Below, piece by piece: positions 5,270 through 10,955 of a stretch of 10,955 nt of DNA (positions are counted from its first letter, which is position 1; the number at the start of each line of letters is the position of its first letter). Source of the DNA: a bacterium (lineage in GTDB: Bacteria; Actinomycetota; Acidimicrobiia; UBA5794; ZC4RG35). Location: NCBI GenBank assembly GCA_028819835.1, contig JAPPKR010000134.1:1-10955 (forward strand). Direction: 5' to 3'. The position numbers and the translations under genes were made by a program. A model generated the notes under the pieces. That model was not told where the DNA came from, did not search any database, and saw nothing but the letters and a program-made list of their open reading frames with translations.

Positions 5270-7712
5270 GACCGGAGCGCGGATCAAGGAGCAACATCGC
5301 ACCGCTTCGGTGCTGTTGGCGCTGCTCCTTTTGTTGGCTGGCGCCTGCGGCTCTGACGAAGAGTCCGCCTCAGAGGATGCGGCTGCGGCTTCGGCCACGG
5401 CGGCCGCGGCGGTAGCGGAAGCCGCAGCCGCAGAAGCCGCAGCCGAAGATGTGGAGGTGGCGGCCGCGATGGCCGAGGAGGCCATGGTGGAAGCGCAGAC
5501 TTTGGAGGAGGTGCAGGCGGAGTTGGCCGATACCCAGGCGGCAGCCGGGTCGGCGGACACCGAGGCTGCAGCGGCCGCGGCCGAAGCAGCCGCGGAGGCA
5601 GCAGTGATGGCCGCGGAAGAGGCGGAGATGGCTACAGAGGAAGCGATGGCGGCCGAGAAGGAGAGCGACGTCAGTTCTGTTGACGACGGCTCGGCAGGTG
5701 CGGTTGTCGAGTTGTCGACCGCCAACTCCCCCGCCGCTTTCGGGCGGGACGTCATCTACCGAGCCTGGGTTTCGGTGGAGGCGCCGGACGTGGCGGCCGC
5801 CACCAACCAGGCCATATCGGTCGTCCAGGGCCTGGGCGGGTTCGTGTTCGGACAGCAAACCCGATCCAGGCCGTCGGCCTACTCAGAGATCGTCTTCAAG
5901 GTGCTGCCGGAGGACTTCTCCGTTGCGCTGGCAAGGCTCTCCCAGATAGGTGAACTGGTGGACCAGCAGATCAGCGCCGACGACGTGACCGACCGGATCG
6001 TCGACCTCCAGAGCCGGATCACCACCGCCCAAGCGAGCGTGATCCGGCTGCGCAGCTTCCTCGAGACCGCCACCAACCTGGAGAACGTGGCCTTCTACGA
6101 GGGGGAACTGCTGATCCGAGAGACCGACCTCGAGAGGCTGCGGGGCCAAGTGCGCACTCTCCAGGACCAGGTTGCCCTGGCCACCATCACCCTGGCGATC
6201 AGCCAGTTGCCCGACCAACCGATAATCCTCCCGAACACCGGACTCCTGGTCACCGCCTGGATGTCAACCGGCGGTGAGGACCCCTGCCTGGGATCCAAGG
6301 ACATCTCCGTCCGCCGGGACGACACGGTCAACTTCTGCGTGGAGGTGGCCAACAAGGGCGAGACGACCCTCACCGATGTGGAGCTGCACTCCGACGTCCT
6401 CCTGCTGGACATAAACCCGTTCGTGCTGGAACGGGGAAGCTTCAACCGGATAGAGCCGGGACAGTTTCTCACAGCCACCCTCACCGAGGAGATGATCAAG
6501 GGCCGCCTCGCCAGCCGGATTGCAACCCGAGGCCTGGAAATACTGATCGAAGCCACCGCCACGCCGGGGAATGCCGCCGGCGGTGCGCTGGGGACCATCT
6601 CCGACAGGACCCGGATCACCGTAACCGCACAGGAGGTGATCCCCAACCCGGGCATCTTCGTGCATGCCTGGGTCTCCAGTGACGACGACGATCCATGTCT
6701 CGGCGCCAAGACGGTCACCGTCCAGCCCGACGACGGCATTGTGAACATCTGCGTCTTTGTTGGAAACCCCGGAAACACACCGATCACCGATGTAGAGATC
6801 CAGTCGCCGGCGCTGGACCTCGGCGCCAACCCGCTGACCATTGAACACGGCGGGTTCGAACGGATAGAACCCGGCCAGTTCCTCACGGCCACGCTTACCG
6901 AGACCGTCGAGAAGGGTCGCTTCAACGGCCGCGTCGCCATCAGAGGCCTCGACATCGAGATAGCGGCGAACGCCACACCCCTGGACCCGGACGGAATTCC
7001 TTTGGATAGCGTCTCCGACACCACCGGAGTGACGGTGACGGCCCAGGAAGTGCTTCCCAACACCCGCATGCAGGTCACCTCCTGGGTTTCCGCCGACAGC
7101 GAAGACCCCTGCCTGGGCTCGCCCGACATCTCCCTGGAGGCCGATGACGACCGGGTGAACTTCTGTCTGGAGATCGGCAATCTGGGTGACACCGCTCTCA
7201 CCGACATCAGGATCGAGTCCCACAGCCTCCCGCTGGAGGAGAACCTCTTCGCACTCGATCACGGAAGCTTCGAGCGGATCGAGCCCGGGGAGTTCCTCAC
7301 CGCCACCCTCACCGAGTCGGTGGAGAATGGGCGTATGGCGGGTCGGCTCGCCGTCCGCGGCATCGACGTGGAGATCACGGTCATCGCCACGCCGATTGAC
7401 TCCGAGGAGGAGGTAGTCTTGGACGACACCCTGGCATCCACCCAGGTCATGGTGTACGTGGAGGCGGATCGAAGGGGCGATGGCTCACCGTCCGGATTCG
7501 GCGACGCCCTCGATTCCAGCATGGAGGCGCTGGTTGCCGTCCTGGGCGGGCTGGCGGTGGTGATGGGCGTCTTGATCCCGTTCCTGCCGTTCATCGCCAT
7601 CGTCGTGGCAATTCTCTGGTGGAGGCGCCGTCGCAGGCGCCGCGCCATCACACCGGCGCCGGTGGAGCCGGAGACGGCCGAGGCAACGGTAGAGGCCGGG
7701 GACAGCGACTAG
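5238..7712 (+). CDS. DUF4349 lipoprotein with three Ig-like Cys-pair repeats and a C-terminal membrane helix
   Basis: I chose the ATG at 5238 (824 aa) because GAGGG sits 6 nt upstream and the signal peptide then has a short basic start. ATGs at 5199 and 5187 (841 aa) are in frame and would add repeat-encoded Arg/Gly residues. Hydrophobic residues LLALLLLLAGAC give a lipobox-like site at Cys37. Residues about 46-142 are almost all Ala and Glu, a long helix or stalk. Residues about 169-328 match DUF4349, starting GRDVIYRAWVSVEAP and including a long helical hairpin with 'SRITTAQASV' and 'QVRTLQDQVALATITL'. Three homologous repeats follow (332-468, 469-606, 607-743), each with DPCLG, a second Cys in 'NxC', and 'RIEPGxFLTATLTE'. 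A membrane helix (about 763-793), WW and seven Arg end it. DUF4349 proteins usually have the lipid anchor and terminal helix; the three repeats between are extra. The protein is probably anchored at both ends on the outer face of the membrane. Function is unknown. Confidence 0.88.
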   Translation: MGWSRSGGRRGTGARIKEQHRTASVLLALLLLLAGACGSDEESASEDAAAASATAAAAVAEAAAAEAAAEDVEVAAAMAEEAMVEAQTLEEVQAELADTQAAAGSADTEAAAAAAEAAAEAAVMAAEEAEMATEEAMAAEKESDVSSVDDGSAGAVVELSTANSPAAFGRDVIYRAWVSVEAPDVAAATNQAISVVQGLGGFVFGQQTRSRPSAYSEIVFKVLPEDFSVALARLSQIGELVDQQISADDVTDRIVDLQSRITTAQASVIRLRSFLETATNLENVAFYEGELLIRETDLERLRGQVRTLQDQVALATITLAISQLPDQPIILPNTGLLVTAWMSTGGEDPCLGSKDISVRRDDTVNFCVEVANKGETTLTDVELHSDVLLLDINPFVLERGSFNRIEPGQFLTATLTEEMIKGRLASRIATRGLEILIEATATPGNAAGGALGTISDRTRITVTAQEVIPNPGIFVHAWVSSDDDDPCLGAKTVTVQPDDGIVNICVFVGNPGNTPITDVEIQSPALDLGANPLTIEHGGFERIEPGQFLTATLTETVEKGRFNGRVAIRGLDIEIAANATPLDPDGIPLDSVSDTTGVTVTAQEVLPNTRMQVTSWVSADSEDPCLGSPDISLEADDDRVNFCLEIGNLGDTALTDIRIESHSLPLEENLFALDHGSFERIEPGEFLTATLTESVENGRMAGRLAVRGIDVEITVIATPIDSEEEVVLDDTLASTQVMVYVEADRRGDGSPSGFGDALDSSMEALVAVLGGLAVVMGVLIPFLPFIAIVVAILWWRRRRRRRAITPAPVEPETAEATVEAGDSD
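5299..5313 (+). other. Short perfect hairpin inside the signal-peptide codons
   Basis: GCACCG-CTT-CGGTGC is a 6-bp perfect stem with a 3-nt loop. AAGGAG lies just upstream at 5286-5291, and an in-frame GTG (5310) is buried in the stem. It could slow early translation or be chance. Starting at that GTG would remove all basic residues of the signal peptide, so I do not use it. Confidence 0.25.
5373..5663 (+). repeat. Ala/Glu-codon-rich low-complexity tract
   Basis: About 97 codons are mainly GCG, GCC, GCA, GAG and GAA, with the odd Met, Val, Thr and Gln. The predicted structure is a long alanine-rich helix holding the DUF4349 domain away from the membrane. The repetitive codons make it liable to length change. 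Confidence 0.7.
6231..6641 (+). repeat. Internal protein repeat 1 of 3 (137 codons)
   Basis: It runs from PNTGLLVTAW to VTAQEVI. Key shared positions are DPCLG, NFCVEV, N-K-G-E-T, LTDVE, FNRIEPGQFLTATLTE and RGLEILIEA. The pattern resembles DUF11/CARDB-type Ig-like domains. Confidence 0.8.
6642..7055 (+). repeat. Internal protein repeat 2 of 3 (138 codons)
   Basis: It runs from PNPGIFVHAW to VTAQEVL. Shared positions are DPCLG, NICVFV, GNTPITDVE, FERIEPGQFLTATLTE and RGLDIEIAA. Both Cys residues are conserved with repeats 1 and 3. Confidence 0.8.
7056..7466 (+). repeat. Internal protein repeat 3 of 3 (137 codons)
   Basis: It runs from PNTRMQVTSW to VMVYVEA. Shared positions are DPCLG, NFCLEI, GDTALTDI, FERIEPGEFLTATLTE and RGIDVEITV. 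It leads directly to a short linker and the membrane helix. Confidence 0.8.
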
Positions 7713-7796
7713 TCGACTTATCCCAGTCCAGGTTGTCGAATGAACCCGACATCGATAATGAGACCAGGGTTTTTGTCGCTTACAGTCCGGACAGAA

Positions 7797-9254
7797 TCAG
7801 TTTTTCTCCATTAGGACCGCCAGTTCTACCAGGGTTCGTACCCCGAATCCGGTGGCGCCCGCCGCCAGGTAGTGCTTGGCACCCTTGGTCTTGGCCGGTC
7901 CCGGTATGTCAAGGTGTGCCCAGGGGACGTCGGCGGTGAACTCCTGGAGCAACAGGGCGGCGGTGATCCCTCCGCCCCAACGGCCTCCGGTGTTCTTCAT
8001 GTCGGCCACCGGGGAATCGAGCAACTTGCGGTACTCGGGGGGCAGGGGAAGCGGCCAGACCCTCTCACCTGCGGCCTCGGCCGCCTCGGCCACCACCCTC
8101 CTGGCGTCCTCGGTTCCGTACAGTCCCGCGTATCTGAGACCGACCGCTACCGCGGTGGCTCCGGTCAGAGTCGCCACGTCGACCATCAAATCCGGCGATC
8201 CCTCGGCGCCCAGGCTCAGGGCGTCCGCCAGGACCAGCCGACCCTCGGCGTCGGTGTTCACCACCTCCACGGTCTTCCCGTTGCGGGCCGTGAAGACATC
8301 CCCCGGCCGGGTTGCCCCGCCCCCCGGCATGTTCTCGGCCAGGGCGGCCAGCACCTCCACCTTCACCCCCAGACCGAGCCGGCTGATCGCCACCCCGGCA
8401 GCCGCCACCGCTGCGGCACCGGACATGTCGAACTTCATCAACTCCTGGTTCTTGGCCGGTTTGAGGGAGAGCCCTCCCGAGTCGAAGGTGATTCCCTTCC
8501 CGGCCAAGGTCAGCTTGGGACCCTCCCCCGGCCCGATCATCCGCACCAGGCGAGGAGGGCGATGCGACCCCCGCCCCACCGACATGATCCCGCCCATCCC
8601 TTCCTCGGTGAGTTTCTTCTCGTCCCAAATCTCGACGGTCATCCCCGCTTCGGTCGCCAGGGCGGACATCGAAGCGGCGAGGTTGGCGGGACCCTGGTCC
8701 TGGGGAGGCTGGTTCACCCAATCCCGGGCGGCGTTCACCGCTTCGGCCACCACCCGGCAACGCTCGACGGTATCCATCCAACCGGGGGGCACCGGAACGG
8801 CCAATCCCACCGCCGGCACCGGTCGGTCTGACGGCTTGCTCCGATAGTCCTCGTATCGATATCCGGCAAGGAGCGACCCCTCCACCGTGGCGGCCAGCGC
8901 ACCAGGCGTCGACAACTGGTGAAGAGTAGTGACCAGGTGTTCGGTCCGGGGAGCAGCCCTGTAACCGGCGCCCGCGGCTCTGCGCACAGTCTCCTGGTCG
9001 GGATCGTCGCCCACCCCCACCATCACGACCCATCGGTAACCGATCCCTCCCGCGGTGGGCACCACCGCCACCTCTCCCGGCTTGCCCGAGAAACCCACTC
9101 CCTCCAGGTGCTCGCCCACCCACGATCCCAGACGATCCAACACGTACTCGGCGCCCGGTCCCGGCGCCCGGTCGGCGCCCATGGGGACCACCAGCACCGG
9201 TGCCTCACCGTCGGCTACGGCCGCGGCCGAACCTACATCAGCAAGTCTCGTCAC
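7797..9254 (-). CDS. pepA: M17 leucyl aminopeptidase (copy 1, promoter-distal)
   Basis: This 485-aa metallo-exopeptidase removes N-terminal amino acids from peptides in the cytoplasm, normally as a hexamer with two metal ions per subunit. The M17 N-terminal domain covers about 1-165 and the catalytic domain 166-485. Metal ligands are K253, D258, D276, D335 and E337 (motifs GKGITFD, KFDMSG, NTDAEGR). Catalytic K265 and R339 are present. All align to E. coli PepA K270-R356 at a constant offset of 17. The start is a GTG at 9254-9252, chosen because it aligns with the ATG of copy 2 (VTRL versus MTRL). It lies 4 nt after the copy 2 stop. The AGAGG upstream is only 1 nt away, so translation probably depends on coupling. 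A frame extending to 9395 would overlap copy 2 and lacks family support. The gene converges on the DUF4349 gene. M17 identification is very secure; substrate preference is unknown. Confidence 0.95.
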   Translation of the reverse strand: MTRLADVGSAAAVADGEAPVLVVPMGADRAPGPGAEYVLDRLGSWVGEHLEGVGFSGKPGEVAVVPTAGGIGYRWVVMVGVGDDPDQETVRRAAGAGYRAAPRTEHLVTTLHQLSTPGALAATVEGSLLAGYRYEDYRSKPSDRPVPAVGLAVPVPPGWMDTVERCRVVAEAVNAARDWVNQPPQDQGPANLAASMSALATEAGMTVEIWDEKKLTEEGMGGIMSVGRGSHRPPRLVRMIGPGEGPKLTLAGKGITFDSGGLSLKPAKNQELMKFDMSGAAAVAAAGVAISRLGLGVKVEVLAALAENMPGGGATRPGDVFTARNGKTVEVVNTDAEGRLVLADALSLGAEGSPDLMVDVATLTGATAVAVGLRYAGLYGTEDARRVVAEAAEAAGERVWPLPLPPEYRKLLDSPVADMKNTGGRWGGGITAALLLQEFTADVPWAHLDIPGPAKTKGAKHYLAAGATGFGVRTLVELAVLMEKN

Positions 9255-9258
9255 GCCT

Positions 9259-10719
9259 CTAACCGTTGCTCGCCATCCGTGAGGCGAGTTCCACCAGGGT
9301 TCGCACTCCGAAACCGGTGCCGCCTTCAGAGATGTAGTGCTCCTTCTTGGCGGATCTGGCGGGTCCGGCCACGTCGAGGTGAGCCCACGGGACATCGCCG
9401 GTGAACTCCTTCAAGACGAGGGCGGCAGTGATCGCACTACCCCATTGCCCCCCGGTGTTCTTCATGTCGGCCACCGGCGAGTCCAGCAACTTGCGGTACT
9501 CGGGAGGCAGGGGAAGCGGCCAGACCTTCTCCCCCGCCGCCTCGGCTGCCTCGCCCACCGCTGTCCTGGCGTCCTCGGTCCCGAACAGCCCGGCTATCTC
9601 GAGACCCAGGGCTATCTTGCACGCCCCGGTCAGGGTGGCCAGGTCGACCATCAGGTCCGGCGATCCCTCCACTCCGAGACTCAGGGCGTCCGAGAGGACC
9701 AGCCGACCCTCGGCGTCGGTGTTCATCACCTCCACGGTCTTCCCGTTGCGGGCTCGGAAGACATCACCGGGACGGGACGCCCGCCCTCCCGGCATGTTCT
9801 CGGCCAGGGCGGCGAGCACCTCCACCCGCACTCCCAGGCCGAGCCGGCTGATTGCCGCCCCCGCCGCAGCGGCCGCCGCTGCGCCCGCCATGTCGGTCTT
9901 CATGTTCTCCATCATGGTGGGGGACTTGAGGGATAACCCGCCCGTATCGAAGGTGATGCCTTTCCCCACCAGGGTCAGTTTGGGACCTTCCCCCGGACCG
10001 ACCAACCGCACCAGGCGCGGCGGACGGTGCGATCCCCGTCCGACCGACAGGATCCCGCCCATCCCCTCCTCCTCCAGCTTCTTCTCATCCCACACTTCGA
10101 CGGTCATCCCCGCCTTGGTCGCCACCTCCGACATCGAAGCCGCCAGGTCGGCAGGCCCCTGGTCGAGCCCGGTCTGATTCACCCAGTCCCGGACGTGGGC
10201 GACCGCCTCGGCCACAATGCGGGCCCGCTCGGCCGTATCGGCCCAATCCGAAGGCAGCGGGGCGGCCAGCCGAACCTCCGCCAGAGGCCGGTCCGACTTC
10301 TCACTCCGATAGTTCTCGTACCGATAGCCAGCCAGGAGCGCCCCTTCCACCGTAGCGGCCAGGGCGCCGGGAGTGGATACCTGGTGGAGGGTGGTGACCA
10401 GGCTCTCGGTCCGGGGAGCGGCCCGGTAGGCAACAGCCGAAGCTCTGCGCACCGTCTCATGATCGGGATCGCCGCCCACACCGGCCATCACCACCCAGTT
10501 GTACCGGAATCCACCCCCTGTCGGGATCACCGCCACCTCCCCCGGTTTACCCGAGAAACCCACTCCCTCCAGGTGGTCGCCCACCCACGAACTCAGTTGA
10601 TCCAACACGTACTCGGCGCCCGGCCCGGGCTCCCGGCCGGTGCCCATCGGCACCACTAAGACCGGTCCCTCACCGTCGGAAACCGCCGCGGCCGAACTTA
10701 TTTCAGGAAGTCTTGTCAT
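9259..10719 (-). CDS. pepA: M17 leucyl aminopeptidase (copy 2, promoter-proximal)
   Basis: This 486-aa paralogue of the adjacent gene is about 77% identical over 485 ungapped positions (hand count). It has the same complete active site: K253, D258, K265, D276, D335, E337 and R339. The chosen start is the ATG at 10719-10717, with AGGG 8 nt upstream. An in-frame GTG at 10761 directly follows the upstream stop but has no ribosome binding site and would add 14 unmatched residues. The residues after catalytic K265 (SPTMMENMKTD) differ from copy 1 (PAKNQELMKFD) in a segment next to the metal site. The 451-466 region near the C-terminus also differs. Such clusters suggest altered substrate choice or a mixed hexamer, which is inference. 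The gene lies 42 bp after the membrane protein gene and 4 bp before copy 1, so the three are probably one transcript. Confidence 0.95.
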   Translation of the reverse strand: MTRLPEISSAAAVSDGEGPVLVVPMGTGREPGPGAEYVLDQLSSWVGDHLEGVGFSGKPGEVAVIPTGGGFRYNWVVMAGVGGDPDHETVRRASAVAYRAAPRTESLVTTLHQVSTPGALAATVEGALLAGYRYENYRSEKSDRPLAEVRLAAPLPSDWADTAERARIVAEAVAHVRDWVNQTGLDQGPADLAASMSEVATKAGMTVEVWDEKKLEEEGMGGILSVGRGSHRPPRLVRLVGPGEGPKLTLVGKGITFDTGGLSLKSPTMMENMKTDMAGAAAAAAAGAAISRLGLGVRVEVLAALAENMPGGRASRPGDVFRARNGKTVEVMNTDAEGRLVLSDALSLGVEGSPDLMVDLATLTGACKIALGLEIAGLFGTEDARTAVGEAAEAAGEKVWPLPLPPEYRKLLDSPVADMKNTGGQWGSAITAALVLKEFTGDVPWAHLDVAGPARSAKKEHYISEGGTGFGVRTLVELASRMASNG

Positions 10720-10761
10720 GGGTGTAACCCTACCGCCCTCCACCCGGGAATCGCCGATCAC

Positions 10762-10955
10762 CTAGGGATAAAAGGCGCCTCTGAGTCGGCGTCGTAGAGG
10801 ACGCCAGGCTATAGCGGCAACTGCGGTCAAAACCGTTGCGAGAAAGAACATGGACCGGGGACCCACCACGCCGGTGACGAATGAAGCGAACGGCGGCGCA
10901 ATCACCTGGGCCACCCGCACTCCCGCCACCCAAGTGAGCATCACTACCCCCCGAT
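10762..10955 (-). CDS. C-terminal fragment of a membrane protein, possibly an MFS transporter
   Basis: The frame is open at the window edge and ends at TAG (10764-10762), so only the last 63 or so residues are present. Two hydrophobic segments are visible (VAQVIAPPFASFVTGVVG and SMFFLATVLTAVAAIAW), followed by a basic tail (RPLRRRLRGAFYP). The 'R.AQ.IAPP......G...MFFL' pattern is typical of the last two helices of MFS transporters. With only the end visible this is a tentative family call. A GTG/ATG near 10944 is internal to the frame and not a likely start. The stop lies 42 bp from the first aminopeptidase start, so the transporter and peptidases are probably co-expressed. A peptide or amino-acid link would be speculation. 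Confidence 0.6.
   Translation of the reverse strand, partial: RGVVMLTWVAGVRVAQVIAPPFASFVTGVVGPRSMFFLATVLTAVAAIAWRPLRRRLRGAFYP

Noticed and set aside
4773..5297. Minus-strand frame of 174 codons across the divergent gap
   Set aside because: It reads the 39-bp repeat backwards, lacks a ribosome binding site, overlaps the inverted repeats and shows no domain.
7713..7796. Possible bidirectional terminator in the gap between the converging genes
   Set aside because: AACCC (about 7743) and GGGTTTTT (about 7768) could pair, but the stem is only 5 bp with a loop of about 18 nt. A palindrome CGACTAGTCG at the stop codon has no loop. Neither is convincing.
7872..8847. Two long plus-strand frames of about 320 codons opposite aminopeptidase copy 1
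   Set aside because: They are shadows of GC-rich M17 coding DNA. The same shadow recurs opposite copy 2, as expected from sequence similarity rather than a real gene.
9255..9395. N-terminal extension of aminopeptidase copy 1
   Set aside because: The extra 47 residues overlap copy 2, have no match in copy 2's own N-terminus and are Pro/Trp/Arg-rich shadow sequence.

Overview
The window is about 11 kb of GC-rich DNA, densely coding, with codon use rich in G and C at third positions. The lipobox lipoproteins, a DUF4349 lipoprotein, Thr-rich secreted linkers, a SAF/CpaB-like protein and a PKD-like secreted protein together suggest an actinobacterium, possibly Acidimicrobiia or a relative. The class-level placement is inference. 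No rRNA, tRNA, CRISPR array, insertion sequence or integrase is visible.

Left block (1-4759, minus strand). Five tightly packed genes run right to left: a secreted PKD-like protein (294 aa), a lipoprotein (564 aa) with a possible NTF2-like domain, a membrane-anchored Thr/Cys-rich protein (462 aa), a SAF/CpaB-like membrane protein (188 aa), and a fifth gene cut by the window edge. Junctions overlap or abut (GTGA, TAGGTG), so this is almost certainly one operon. Apart from the SAF protein and the edge fragment, every product is exported or anchored outside the cell. The CpaB-like member hints at a Tad/Flp-pilus-like or other surface-assembly locus, but no ATPase, pilin or secretin lies in the window. 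Two neighbouring products share an unusual CPxGTH...CHxxHP motif. Codon use and strand skew change abruptly inside the 462-aa gene.

Middle block (4760-7712). A 478-bp gap to the preferred downstream start separates the left operon from a plus-strand gene for a large DUF4349 lipoprotein. The gap holds several inverted and direct repeats. A perfect 39-bp tandem duplication sits over the gene's start region. The protein has a lipid anchor, an Ala/Glu-rich helical stalk, the DUF4349 domain, three homologous Ig-like repeats each with a conserved Cys pair, one C-terminal membrane helix and an Arg-rich tail.

Right block (7797-10955, minus strand). Two tandem M17 leucyl aminopeptidase genes (485 and 486 aa, about 77% identical by hand count, no gaps) follow the C-terminal end of a membrane protein that may be an MFS transporter. 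All three are closely spaced and probably co-transcribed. Both aminopeptidases keep all metal and catalytic residues but differ in a loop next to the active site. This block converges on the DUF4349 gene.
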